Notes under the pieces: model-generated
What the model was told of the DNA's origin: nothing
Databases searched by the model: none
Seen by the model: the letters and a program-made list of their open reading frames with translations, nothing else
Position numbers and translations under genes: made by a program
In this document: one piece after another, positions 42,885-51,774 of the stretch
How the letters are laid out: each line of letters begins with the position of its first letter
Numbering within the stretch: the stretch's first letter is position 1
Assembly: GCA_016342285.1 (NCBI GenBank)
Contig: JAEINQ010000033.1
Location: 1 to 64,000, forward strand
Source: Desulfobacterales bacterium
GTDB taxonomy: Bacteria > Desulfobacterota > Desulfobacteria > Desulfobacterales > JAEINQ01
DNA: 64,000 nucleotides
Reading direction: 5' to 3'

Positions 42885-43759
42885 TGCTCTACTTTCGAAA
42901 GGCCTTTGGCGACATTTCGGACAACCGGTTTCTCACCGCCGTCACCGTGGTGACCATCGCCTTGTCCATTCTCATTTCAAGCATCTTTGCCCTTTTCGTG
43001 GTCAACACCAACGCCCTGATGGATTCCTGGAAAAGCGGTCTGCGCCTCATGGCCTATCTGCATCCCACGGTGATGCCGGGCGATCTGGCAGGGATCGCTT
43101 CCGCCATCCGGGGGACATACGGGGTGGATGACGCGATCTATATTTCCAAGGACCGGGCACTGGTCACCCTAAGGACACAGATGCAGCATCAGGCCTCGCT
43201 GCTGGCTGACCTGGAAACCAATCCCCTGCCCGATGCCTTTGAGGTGAGGATGATTCCCACGGCCCAGACCCTGGACAAGATCCAACAGCTGGCCGAACGG
43301 CTCCAGGCCCTCGATGGGGTGGCGGAAGTGGAATACGGCCAGCGCTGGCTGGGCCGGTTCACCGATATATTCGACCTGGTCTCCTTTGCCGGTTATGGCC
43401 TGGGATGCCTTTTTTTCATGGCCGCGGTCTTTTTCGTTGCCAACACCATTCGGCTGGTCCTCTACAACCGCCGGGAAGAGGTGGACATCATGCGCCTGGT
43501 GGGGGCCGAGAGCCGTTTCATCAAGATGCCGTTTTACATTCAGGGCCTCATCCAAGGGCTGGCCGGCGGTCTGCTGGGCATCGGGGCGCTGCTGCTGATT
43601 TACCTGGCCGTAAGCTCCAACGTGGATCAGGGCCTGCTGCCCGCCACCTTTCAAATCCGATTCCTGCCCGGGTCTCTCCTGGCCGGAGTCCTGGCCGCGG
43701 CCATGTTTGTGGGCTGGTTCGGATGCTATGTATCCCTCAAACAGTACCTGAAGACATGA
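42881..43759 (+). CDS. ftsX: Cell-division permease-like protein FtsX
   Basis: A 292-residue, four-helix FtsX. Helix 1 is at ~20-45. A large periplasmic loop (residues ~50-165, including YISKDRALVTLRTQMQ, a typical FtsX region) follows, then three helices at the C-terminus with RREEVDIMRLVGAESRFIKMPFYIQGLIQGLAGG. The loop is the expected docking site for the EnvC-like protein encoded next. The start overlaps the ftsE stop and its own stop overlaps envC (ATGA). Confidence 0.93.
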   Translation: MMLYFRKAFGDISDNRFLTAVTVVTIALSILISSIFALFVVNTNALMDSWKSGLRLMAYLHPTVMPGDLAGIASAIRGTYGVDDAIYISKDRALVTLRTQMQHQASLLADLETNPLPDAFEVRMIPTAQTLDKIQQLAERLQALDGVAEVEYGQRWLGRFTDIFDLVSFAGYGLGCLFFMAAVFFVANTIRLVLYNRREEVDIMRLVGAESRFIKMPFYIQGLIQGLAGGLLGIGALLLIYLAVSSNVDQGLLPATFQIRFLPGSLLAGVLAAAMFVGWFGCYVSLKQYLKT

Positions 43760-45297
43760 CCCAAGTAACCCTCACCATGAGTGCGCGGACCCACCGCGGC
43801 AAAAGGATTCTCCCGGGCCGTTTTCTGATCGTCTTGGTTTGGGCGTTGGTGACGGTTCTGGTTTCGATTCCGGTTGGAGCCCAAGAGACGGCCGTGGTCA
43901 AGGTGCCCAAACTCAACCTGAGGGCCGGACCGGATCAGGCTTCGGCCACACTGGCCGTGCTCCAACTGGGGGCGCGCCTGCCGGTGGTCCGCCGGCTTGA
44001 CGGCTGGCTCGAGGTCACCCACGGCGGCCGAAACGGCTTTCTGCGCCATCGGGATCGGTATGTCTCCATCGTGGCCGGGGCGGCACTGTCAAATGCTGCC
44101 GTAAAAACCGTAGCGAATATCGAAAAAATCCAAAAAACGGCTGAAACAATTCAGAAAAAAGCCGAAACGATCCAGCGCCGCATCGAAGCGTCCAAGGCCG
44201 AGGTGGTGACTTACACCCAGCAGGAAACGGCCATGATCGACAGCCTGGGCGCACTGGACCAGTCCTTGTATCAGGCCCGGGCCAAGGTGGCCGCCACCCG
44301 CCGGGAACTCGAAGCCCTTGATGAACAGATCTCCCATGCAGACGGGGCCATGGTTGCAACCAGAGAAAAGACGCGTTCCCTGGAGGCCTATGCCTCCCGC
44401 CGGCTGGTGGCCCTGTACAAGCTCAACTGGCTCGGGCGGATCAATATTCTGGCCTCTGCCGAGTCCATGAGCGAGCTGTTCCACCGGGAGCGGGCACTCG
44501 GCCGGATTCTCGATCATGATGAACGGGTTCTTCAGGATCTGCTCCGCAGCCGAGAGCAGCTTGCCGCCCTGCGAGACCAGCAGGCTGCCCGGCGCCAGGC
44601 CAAGGGCGCTCTGGAGGCGGAACGCCAATCGCAAATCCGGAAAATGACCGAAGACCGCGACCGTCGCAGTCGCATGCTCGCCGAGGTGCGAGACCGAAAG
44701 TCACTGGAACTGGCCTCCATCGACCGCCTGCGCCAGGCCGCCGGCAAATTGGACCGCAAGATTCAGGATCTGGGCCGGCGCCTTGAAGAAGAGGCAGCCA
44801 AGGCGGCTGCCGGTCGGGTCAAAAAGGCGAACGCCCAACCGGCTGGCGACCCAGGCGCGGGCAAGGAGCCGGCCCCCGATCCAACGGTGGCCTTCACGGC
44901 GCTTAAAGGGTTGCTTAAACTGCCGGTGAGCGGTAAAATAGTATCTTTTTTTGGGCCTTACCGGAACCCCAAGTTCAATGTCATGAATTTTTCCAGCGGC
45001 GTGGACATTCGGGCGGATATGGGCGAACCGGTACAGGCGGTTCACAATGGCCGCGTCCTGTATTCGAGCTGGTTCAACGGTTACGGGAACATGCTGATTA
45101 TCGACCACGGCGGAAACTACTACACGGTTTACGCCCATGTGGAAGAGATGTTCAAGACAAAGGGGGCGCAGGTGGAGGCCGGTGAAGTGATCGCCACGGT
45201 AGGCGACACCGGATCTTTGGCCGGCCCGAAACTCCATTTTGAGATCCGATATCACGGAAAGCCTCTGGATCCCATGGGATGGATCAAGAAAGGGTAA
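43756..45297 (+). CDS. EnvC-like murein hydrolase activator, degenerate LytM/M23 domain
   Basis: A 513-residue periplasmic protein. A signal peptide is at ~16-40, a bacterial SH3-like domain at ~45-100 (KVPKLNLRAGPDQASATLAVLQLG), and a long coiled coil at ~110-365. The M23/LytM domain spans ~405-513. Zinc-ligand positions are altered: HxGxD reads SSGVD and the final HxH reads KLHF, so catalysis is unlikely, as in EnvC. Overlap with ftsX (ATGA) supports an FtsEX-controlled amidase activator. Family knowledge: EnvC activates AmiA/AmiB; no amidase gene is in the window. Confidence 0.88.
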   Translation: MTQVTLTMSARTHRGKRILPGRFLIVLVWALVTVLVSIPVGAQETAVVKVPKLNLRAGPDQASATLAVLQLGARLPVVRRLDGWLEVTHGGRNGFLRHRDRYVSIVAGAALSNAAVKTVANIEKIQKTAETIQKKAETIQRRIEASKAEVVTYTQQETAMIDSLGALDQSLYQARAKVAATRRELEALDEQISHADGAMVATREKTRSLEAYASRRLVALYKLNWLGRINILASAESMSELFHRERALGRILDHDERVLQDLLRSREQLAALRDQQAARRQAKGALEAERQSQIRKMTEDRDRRSRMLAEVRDRKSLELASIDRLRQAAGKLDRKIQDLGRRLEEEAAKAAAGRVKKANAQPAGDPGAGKEPAPDPTVAFTALKGLLKLPVSGKIVSFFGPYRNPKFNVMNFSSGVDIRADMGEPVQAVHNGRVLYSSWFNGYGNMLIIDHGGNYYTVYAHVEEMFKTKGAQVEAGEVIATVGDTGSLAGPKLHFEIRYHGKPLDPMGWIKKG

Positions 45298-45309
45298 AGG
45301 AGCACCGAT

Positions 45310-46701
45310 ATGTCTTTTCGCGAACACCGTCAAATCAAGCTTTGGATGGTCATGGTGGCGGCCGTGGTGTTGTGGACCGCCGGGGCCGGCTTTTGGTCCA
45401 GTCTCTCCGCCGCCACCGAATCGGTCTACAAGGGGCTCAAGACCTTTGCCGACGTCATCCAGATCATTGAAAAGTCCTATGTGGATCCCGTCAATACCGA
45501 CGAACTCATCGAAAAAGCCATTCAGGGGATGGTGCACAGCCTCGACCCCCACTCGGCCCTGTTGCCGCCCGAGGACTTTGAAGACCTTCAGATCGATACC
45601 AAGGGGGAGTTCACCGGGATTGGTATCAGCATTACCATCCGAGACGGGCTCGTGACCGTTATTTCCCCCATCGAGGGAACGCCGGCGTATAAGGCCGGCA
45701 TCAAGGCCGGCGACAAGATCCTCAAGGTGGATGACAAGGCGACCCGCGACCTGCGTGAGGCCGTCAACATGATGCGCGGCCCCAAGGGGAGCAAGGTAAA
45801 GGTCACCATTGCCCGAAAAGGGGAAAAAGAGGCCCTCGATTTCTCCCTGGTCCGAGACGTGATCCCCATTGAAAGCGTCCGTTCCCTGACCCTCAGGGAT
45901 GGCTATGGATACGTGTGGGTCACCCATTTCAGGGACAACACGTCCGATGACCTGGAGGCGGCCCTGGCAAAGCTTGAAACCGGACCCACCCCCCTTAAGG
46001 GGTTGATCCTCGACCTGCGGGACAATCCCGGTGGGCTGCTTCCCCAGGCCATCCAAATATCGGACATGTTTCTCGACAGTGGTGAGATCCTGACCATCAA
46101 AGGACGGCTCAAACGTCACACCAAAGCCTTTTCCGCCCACAAGAACGACAAAGCCCGGACCTACCCCCTGGTGGTCCTGATCAACGGTGGCAGCGCAAGT
46201 GCTTCGGAGATCGTCGCCGGGGCGCTTCAGGACAACCGTCGGGCCGTGGTGGTGGGGACCACCTCTTTTGGCAAGGGTTCGGTTCAGACCGTGGAAACCC
46301 TGCGCGACGGCTACGGCCTCAAGCTCACCATTGCCCGGTACTACACCCCCAGTGGCCGGTCCATTCAAGCCAAGGGGATTGAACCGGACATCGTGGTCCA
46401 GGACCTGGTTCTCGAGCCGGTGGATCCGACAGCCGAATCCAGGATGCTCAAGGAAAAAGACCTCAAGAACCACCTGGAGGCCGAGCCCACAGGTGAAAGC
46501 GTGGTCGATGATGCCGAAGTGATCGATGATGCCGAAGAGGTCAAAGATCCGGATATGCCCGGGAACAAGGACAAGAAAAAATCTCGCCGGGAAACCCTGC
46601 CACGGCACGGGCCGTTAGACGTCCAACGGCTCCAGACGGACAACCAGGTGATGCGGGCGCTGGACATTTTGATCGGTTATGACATTTTGAGCCGGAAGTA
46701 A
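45310..46701 (+). CDS. C-terminal processing peptidase, S41 family (CtpA)
   Basis: A 463-residue periplasmic serine protease. An N-terminal membrane anchor/signal (WMVMVAAVVLWTAGAGFW) is followed by the PDZ domain at ~95-165 (GEFTGIGISITIRDGLVTVISPIEGTPAYKAGI) and the S41 catalytic domain. The nucleophile Ser is in GGSASASEIVAGAL and the general-base Lys in TSFGKGSVQT. The C-terminus is acidic, then basic (DKKKSRRETL). It follows envC by 12 bp and overlaps yibQ. Such proteases often degrade wall hydrolases or their activators, which fits the operon. Confidence 0.93.
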   Translation: MSFREHRQIKLWMVMVAAVVLWTAGAGFWSSLSAATESVYKGLKTFADVIQIIEKSYVDPVNTDELIEKAIQGMVHSLDPHSALLPPEDFEDLQIDTKGEFTGIGISITIRDGLVTVISPIEGTPAYKAGIKAGDKILKVDDKATRDLREAVNMMRGPKGSKVKVTIARKGEKEALDFSLVRDVIPIESVRSLTLRDGYGYVWVTHFRDNTSDDLEAALAKLETGPTPLKGLILDLRDNPGGLLPQAIQISDMFLDSGEILTIKGRLKRHTKAFSAHKNDKARTYPLVVLINGGSASASEIVAGALQDNRRAVVVGTTSFGKGSVQTVETLRDGYGLKLTIARYYTPSGRSIQAKGIEPDIVVQDLVLEPVDPTAESRMLKEKDLKNHLEAEPTGESVVDDAEVIDDAEEVKDPDMPGNKDKKKSRRETLPRHGPLDVQRLQTDNQVMRALDILIGYDILSRK

Positions 46702-47705
46702 TGGCAACAAAGAAAAAGGCAGCGCCCAAAGGGGCGAAACGGAAAAAGGCCCCGGCCGGAAAAACGTCGATCGGGGCCGACCTGAAAAAGGCATTGCTGG
46801 GGGTGGTCATCTTGGCGGCCATCGTGGCGGTGGCCGGCGTTGTCGCCCATTACACCATCGGTCCGGAAGGGCGCCCCCCGGCGGCTCGCCCCGAAGCGAC
46901 GCCGCCCCATAAATCCGTCCCGCTTGACAAGCCCCATCCGTCGGCCGCGGCTTACAAAGTACCCGAATTCGAGATCTTCCCCGCCCAGGAACCGCCACCC
47001 AAACCGGCGGTCCGGGCGGTGGACCCGGGCCAGGGGCGTCCCCGGGTAGCCATCATCATTGACGACATGGGCTATGACCGGAAGGTGGCGGACCGGTTCT
47101 GCACCCTCGACGCGCCGCTGACCTTTTCCGTTCTGCCCAGCAGCCCGTTCCGGGACGCCGTCGTCCAGAAGGCCCGAAGCAAGGGGTTTTCCCTGATGCT
47201 TCATCTGCCCATGGAGCCCAACGAATACCCCGACGTCGATCCCGGACCCGGGGCCCTCCTGGCGGATATGGATCCGGACCGGCTCCTGGCTGTCCTGGAA
47301 AAAAACCTCGATGCCGTCCCCTACGCCATCGGCGTCAACAACCACATGGGGTCGCGGCTCAGTGCCCAGGCCGATCGGATGAACCAGATATTCACGGTGT
47401 TAAAGCGCCGCCGTCTTTTTTACGTGGACAGCCGGACCACCTACCACACCAAGGCCCATCAGGCCGCCCGGCTCCTTCAGGTCCCCTTTGCCCAGCGGGA
47501 TGTCTTTCTCGACAACGACCAGACCCCCGAGGCAATCCGCGCCCAGATCCGCCAACTGTCCACCCTGGCCGTGCGTCACGGCGAGGCCGTGGGCATCGGC
47601 CATCCCCACCCGGTCACCTTTGAGGTGCTTCGGGAAATGCTTCCCGAGCTTAAATCCAAGGTTCTGCTGGTGCCCATCGCCGAGCTGGTGCATCCGATAA
47701 GCTGA
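46701..47705 (+). CDS. Divergent polysaccharide deacetylase family protein (YibQ-like)
   Basis: A 334-residue protein. Basic N-terminus, one membrane helix at ~33-55, a Pro-rich linker, then the deacetylase-like domain beginning VAIIIDDMGYDRKVADRF at ~115. It continues with PLTFSVLPSSPF, LMLHLPMEPNEYP, GVNNHMGSRLS, VDSRTT and GIGHPHPVTFEVL. The ATG overlaps the ctpA stop (TAATG). In proteobacteria yibQ commonly sits next to envC and ctpA, the same context as here. Its substrate is unproven. Confidence 0.9.
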   Translation: MATKKKAAPKGAKRKKAPAGKTSIGADLKKALLGVVILAAIVAVAGVVAHYTIGPEGRPPAARPEATPPHKSVPLDKPHPSAAAYKVPEFEIFPAQEPPPKPAVRAVDPGQGRPRVAIIIDDMGYDRKVADRFCTLDAPLTFSVLPSSPFRDAVVQKARSKGFSLMLHLPMEPNEYPDVDPGPGALLADMDPDRLLAVLEKNLDAVPYAIGVNNHMGSRLSAQADRMNQIFTVLKRRRLFYVDSRTTYHTKAHQAARLLQVPFAQRDVFLDNDQTPEAIRAQIRQLSTLAVRHGEAVGIGHPHPVTFEVLREMLPELKSKVLLVPIAELVHPIS

Positions 47706-47718
47706 AAAAGTCGTTTTT

Positions 47719-47800
47719 TAACCACAGAGATCACCGAGCCCGCAGAGGAATGTTTTTGATATAAAATTGTTGCCTTTTATCTCTCTGCACTTGTGGTAAA
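47719..47800. repeat. Inverted AACCACAGAG-type repeat
   Basis: AACCACAGAGATCACCGAG at 47719 is matched in inverted orientation by CTCTCTGCACTTGTGGTAA ending near 47799, with an AT-rich centre (TTTTTGATATAAAATTG). It is another member of the inverted simple-repeat class, just after yibQ. Confidence 0.6.
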
Positions 47801-47844
47801 TCAAACCTTCTTTTTCCGTCGTTCCAGGAATGGCGGGATATTCC

Positions 47845-48610
47845 TACCGTCACCCCTGCGCAGGCAGGAGACCAGGTTCTTGGCTTCTCGGGTGAAGAAT
47901 CGTCGTGCCCGCGGACAGGGTTGCGGGGTGGAAATAGCCGTGGCACGCTGCGATATGCCGACTGGATTCCTGCCTGCGCAGGAATGACTAAACTGGAAAG
48001 GACGTCGCCTCATTGGAGGCGCTCAAACGTGTCACCCCTGTGAAGACACCCAAGCGCGTCACCCCTGCGCAGGCAGGGGTCCAGATTCTTGGCTTCTCGG
48101 GTGAAGAATCGTCACATACGCGGATAGGGGTGTCCGGGTGAAAACCTCCATGGCACGCTTCGATATGATGCCTGGATGCCTGCCTTCGCAGGCATGACGG
48201 GATATTCCCGTCGTCACCCCTGTATGCCTGCTCCCGCGCAACCACGATAGCACGTCACCCCCGCGCAGGCTGGGGTCCAGATTCTTGGCTTCTCGGGTGA
48301 AGAATCGTCACATACGCGGACAGGGTTGCGGGGTGAAAATCGTCGCGGATCGTTTTGGTGTGCCGGCTGGGTCCCCACCTGCGCGGGGACGACGACCGTC
48401 AGGTCGTGCAAGACAGGGAAGACATTGAAAGGAATTTCGGTTTTCGGGTGAAGAATCGTCACACCCGCAGACGGTATGTCGCAAGGCGAAAATCGCCGTG
48501 GTCCGTTTTGATATGCAGACTGGATTCCTGCCTACGCAGGAATGACGGTCAACCACCCCCTATGCTACCCTTGCGAAGGTCCAGAAGATTTCCGGCGGGT
48601 GAAGATAGTC
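47845..48610. repeat. Array of ~140-150-bp composite hairpin repeats
   Basis: At least three full units start near 47849, 48057 and 48253, and a partial one near 48430. Each begins GTCACCCCTGCGCAGGCAGG, continues TTCTTGGCTTCTCGGGTGAAGAATCGTC and GGCACGCTGCGATATGCCG-like sequence, and ends with a GGATNCCTGCC-N4-GGCAGGNATGAC-like hairpin. Stem bases covary between copies (ATTCC/GGAAT, ATGCC/GGCAT, GTCCC/GGGAC). Unit spacing is irregular and there are no spacers of constant length, so it is not a CRISPR array. No gene is supported in it. Confidence 0.75.
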
Positions 48611-48657
48611 CCATTATGGTTTCCTGATATGCGTGAATGATTTGAATGTGATCCACC

Positions 48658-48948
48658 ATGGAAAAACAATTCTACGTCTACATTCTGGCCAGCAAGCGAA
48701 ACGGCACCCTATACACCGGGGTCACCTCGGATTTGATCAAGAGGGTCTGGCAGCACAAAAATGACATGGTCGAGGGCTTTACATCCAGTTACAACGTCAA
48801 AATGCTGGTCTTTTATGAAGTCCATGAAAACGCCGAAAGCGCCATCACCCGGGAAAAGCGGATCAAAAAATGGAAACGGGACTGGAAGCGGCAGTTGATT
48901 GAAAAGAAGAATCCGGATTGGCGGGATTTGTATGGTGAGATTATATAA
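48658..48948 (+). CDS. GIY-YIG nuclease family protein (UPF0213-type)
   Basis: A 96-residue single-domain GIY-YIG protein. The Y-x8-10-Y motif is seen in FYVYILASKRNGTLYTGVTSDLIKRVWQHK, with the catalytic Arg in LIKRVWQHK and the Glu in ITREKRIKKW. Such stand-alone proteins are common, mobile and functionally obscure. It is embedded in the composite-repeat region (copies at both sides), which may mean the cassette moves or expands by recombination at these repeats (inference). Confidence 0.92.
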   Translation: MEKQFYVYILASKRNGTLYTGVTSDLIKRVWQHKNDMVEGFTSSYNVKMLVFYEVHENAESAITREKRIKKWKRDWKRQLIEKKNPDWRDLYGEII

Positions 48949-48984
48949 GTTTTTAAGGAAGGCCCGGCGAAAGTCTACGCCAAA

Positions 48985-49165
48985 AGGAAACCGTCGTGGC
49001 ACGCTGCGATATGCCGACTGGATGCCTGCCTTCGCAGGCATGACGAAAAGGAAAACCGTCACTCCTTGCCCATGCATCCAGGCGCGTCAACCCTGGGAAG
49101 AACGTCCATTCCCCCGTCACCCCTGCGGAGGCAGGAGTCCAGGATTTTCTTCACGGTGGAAAACA
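48985..49165. repeat. Further composite hairpin repeats
   Basis: Contains CCGTCGTGGCACGCTGCGAT, the GGATGCCTGCC-N4-GGCAGGCATGAC-type hairpin (49018-49046) and a GTCACCCCTGCGGAGGCAGG start (49115), all modules of the array before the GIY-YIG gene but in a different order. The stretch from 49166 to 49371 shows no recognised feature. Confidence 0.65.
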
Positions 49166-49371
49166 GAGACATCCGTCTGGTGGAGGTGATCTATGTTGGT
49201 ACCCATGAAAAAGCCTGTCCCCCCTTTGTCGACTTTCCAGCCGGCGAAATTCCCCTTGTGAAAACCCCTCCGATGTGGTTTTGCAGATACCTGCTCAATG
49301 CTTCATGCACATCGTCAGAAATATGAAGTGAAGGTTGAAATCAGATCACATTGGTGCAGCAAAGTATTATG

Positions 49372-49616
49372 AACCGCAGACCGACGCAGACCATCGCAGA
49401 CCCCTCTTCGCCAAAAGGCTACGCCGGACGGCGGAAAAGCTTGTTGGCGGTCGACCTGACCGCTAACAAGTTCGCACCGCTTCGGGATTGGATGGCGTGC
49501 CATGGGCGGTAAAGCATGTCATTTTGGAAAATTTCGCCCCGGAAAGCGGCCTCTTGGGCCCGGCCAGGTCGGCCGGTCCCAAAAAAGTCTGCGGATGTCG
49601 GCGCATGTCTGCGGTT
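49372..49616. repeat. Structured repeat D1 upstream of CoA-transferase subunit A
   Basis: The ends are inverted (AACCGCAGACCGACGCAGAC ... TGTCTGCGGTT, about 30 bp imperfect). Inside are the hairpins CTTGTTGGCGGTC/GACCGCTAACAAG and CCGGCC-AGGT-CGGCCGG. Copy D2 lies at 50708-50937 with compensatory changes in the stems. The element ends 71 bp before the ATG of subunit A. Confidence 0.75.
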
Positions 49617-49686
49617 AATGAAATCACACGTCACTGTAATTATGAATATGACCCCTGAGGGATGATAACCGGGAGCAAAGGACACC

Positions 49687-50664
49687 ATGCCCGAAACCAA
49701 AGACAAGACCATGACCCTGGCCGAGGCGGTGGCCCGGTTTGTCGCCGACGGAAGCCACCTTTCCATGGGCGGGTTCACCATCAACCGCAATCCCATGGCC
49801 GCGGTGCGCGAGATCATCCGCCAGGGTCGGCAAAACCTTCATCTGTACGCCCACTCCAACGGCCAGGGGCTTGACGAACTGGTGGGGGCCGGCTGCGTGG
49901 CCCGAGCCGAGATCGCCTATGCCGGTAACGGCCGGTTTGCCCCCACCTGCATCCGGTTTCGAAAGGCCGTGGAAGCCGGCACCCTTGCCGTGGAAGACTA
50001 CTCGAACTTCCAGATGGTGATGCGCTTTACCGCCGGTGCCATGGGGGTTCCCTTTTTGCCGACCCGTTCGGGACCCGGCACCGATATCGTCAATCACTGG
50101 GGGTTTTCACAGGCCCTTCGCAAGGACGATCCCGCCCTGCCCGATGCCAAGCTCAAGGTGGTGGACAACCCCTTCGGCACCTGGCACGGGACCGAAAAAC
50201 TGGTCCTGGTGCCGGCGGCCTCGCCGGATGTCACCCTGATTCACGTCCAGCAGGCCGATGCCGATGGCACCGTGCGGATTTCCGGACTCCCCTTTGCCGA
50301 TGTGGAGCAGGCCAAGGCGGCCCGTGCCGTCATCGTCACCTGCGAAGACCTCGTTCCCGCGGGTGCCTTAAACGATGCGCCGGACCGTAACCACCTGCCC
50401 GGTTTTTGCGTGGACGCCGTGGTTCACGTCCCTTTCGGCGCCTGGCCCACGGCCTGCTACGGCCGATACGATTACGACCCTGCCTATTTCCGGCAATACG
50501 CCGAAAGGGCCAGGGATGATGAGCGGTTTCGTCGACATCTGGCGGAATTTGTTTTCGACGCCGAAGGAGATGAGCGGGTCACCGACCTTGTGGGCAAAGA
50601 CCGCCTTGACGCCATTGCCGCCGATCCGCGAACCGGGTATGCCACAAAGCTGGATCGTAGATAA
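49687..50664 (+). CDS. CoA-transferase subunit A (family I, GctA-like)
   Basis: A 325-residue alpha subunit of a family I CoA-transferase. TLAEAVARFVADGSHLSMGGFTINRNPMAAVREIIRQG is the conserved N-terminal segment. GLDELVGAGCVARAEIAYAGNGRFAP and [13 protein letters not shown] follow, resembling glutaconate/acyl CoA-transferases rather than 3-oxoacid types. The partner subunit lies 334 bp downstream, an unusual gap occupied by repeat D2. The specific acid is unknown; degradation of aromatic or carboxylic acids is plausible. Confidence 0.9.
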   Translation: MPETKDKTMTLAEAVARFVADGSHLSMGGFTINRNPMAAVREIIRQGRQNLHLYAHSNGQGLDELVGAGCVARAEIAYAGNGRFAPTCIRFRKAVEAGTLAVEDYSNFQMVMRFTAGAMGVPFLPTRSGPGTDIVNHWGFSQALRKDDPALPDAKLKVVDNPFGTWHGTEKLVLVPAASPDVTLIHVQQADADGTVRISGLPFADVEQAKAARAVIVTCEDLVPAGALNDAPDRNHLPGFCVDAVVHVPFGAWPTACYGRYDYDPAYFRQYAERARDDERFRRHLAEFVFDAEGDERVTDLVGKDRLDAIAADPRTGYATKLDRR

Positions 50665-50707
50665 AAATCGTTTCCAGGACTGTGTTTTTCTATGTCATAT
50701 GATCATG

Positions 50708-50937
50708 AACCGCAGACGGACGCAGACCATCGCAGACGCGGCTTCGCCGAAATGAGAAAAAGCTTGTTGGCGGTCGACCTGACCGCCAACAAATTCGCAT
50801 CGCTTCACGAAGGGTTCGACAGATTCTAAGCAAGAAGGGGTCTCCTTTTACAGCGTGCGCCCCGCAGGGCAACCTCTTTGGGCCGGCAGATCGGCCGGTT
50901 CAAAAAAGTCCGCGGGTGTCGGCGAGTGTCCGCGGTT
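50708..50937. repeat. Structured repeat D2 between the CoA-transferase subunit genes
   Basis: Second copy of D1 with the same order of hairpins: AACCGCAGACGGACGCAGAC ... GTCCGCGGTT ends, and TTGTTGGCGGTC/GACCGCCAACAA inside. Where D1 has a G-T pair D2 has G-C, so pairing is kept. It ends 61 bp before the ATG of subunit B, nearly the same distance as D1 to subunit A. Confidence 0.75.
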
Positions 50938-50998
50938 AATGAAATAATATGTCGTCGCAATTGTGTTTTCGTGCCCTAAGGATCAGGATTCTCTGCAA

Positions 50999-51769
50999 AT
51001 GGAACCGGAATATACCTCCAACGAAATGATGGCCATTGCCGCGGCCCGGCGGATTAAAGACGGCGACATCGTCTTTTGCGGTACCGGCATTTCCATGGTG
51101 GCGGCCATGGCGGCCAAGCATATCCATGCGCCGAACAGCGTGATCTTCTTTGAAACCGGGGCGGTGGGTTCGGCGTTGGAAGAAGTGCCCCTGGCCGTGG
51201 GCGATTCCCGGGTGATGTTCGGCGCCCAGGTCAATGTCGGTCTGGCCGACGCCTTCGCCTTCATGCAGAACCGGCGGACCGGGCCATCGATGATGGCGGT
51301 TCTGGGGGCGGCCCAGATCGACCCCTACGGCAATTTGAATGCCACCTGCATCGGTGACCCCGCCGCGCCCCAAACCCGGTTTGCCGGCAGCGGCGGGGCC
51401 TGTGATGCGGCCTCTTTTGTTTCACGCGCCCTGATTTTCATGAAGCACGAAAAGCGCCGGTTTGTTCGGCGCCTCGACTATTTTACGTCTCCGGGGTGGT
51501 TGACGGGGGGGGACAGCCGGAAGGAGAGCGGACTCGGCGGCGCCGGGCCCGAGGCGGTGATTACCGATCTGGGAGTCATGGGCTTTGACACGCAAACCCA
51601 CCGCATGGTTGCCGAGGGGCTCTATTGCGGCATTGATCCGCAATCGGTCGCCCGTCAGACCGGGTTTGATCTTGATTTGACCCGGGCGGTCACCCTGCCG
51701 CCGCCCGGTGAGGAAGAACTTCGCATCCTTCGCTGCCGATGTGATCCGGACCGATTGATCCTCGGGTAA
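50999..51769 (+). CDS. CoA-transferase subunit B (family I, GctB-like)
   Basis: A 256-residue beta subunit. YTSNEMMAIAAARRIKDGDIVFCGTGISMVAAMAAKHIHAPN is typical of GctB-like subunits, FETGAVG carries the expected catalytic Glu, and GSGGACDAASF follows. The ATG at 50999 has AGGA at 50986; a GTG at 50963 is possible but would start at the edge of repeat D2. It acts with subunit A; a small biotin carrier protein is encoded convergently just beyond. Confidence 0.9.
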   Translation: MEPEYTSNEMMAIAAARRIKDGDIVFCGTGISMVAAMAAKHIHAPNSVIFFETGAVGSALEEVPLAVGDSRVMFGAQVNVGLADAFAFMQNRRTGPSMMAVLGAAQIDPYGNLNATCIGDPAAPQTRFAGSGGACDAASFVSRALIFMKHEKRRFVRRLDYFTSPGWLTGGDSRKESGLGGAGPEAVITDLGVMGFDTQTHRMVAEGLYCGIDPQSVARQTGFDLDLTRAVTLPPPGEEELRILRCRCDPDRLILG

Positions 51770-51774
51770 CGAAA

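Noticed and set aside
47845-48610. CRISPR array
   Set aside because: The repeats are palindromic composites of ~145 bp with irregular spacing, there are no 30-40-bp unique spacers, and no cas genes are present.
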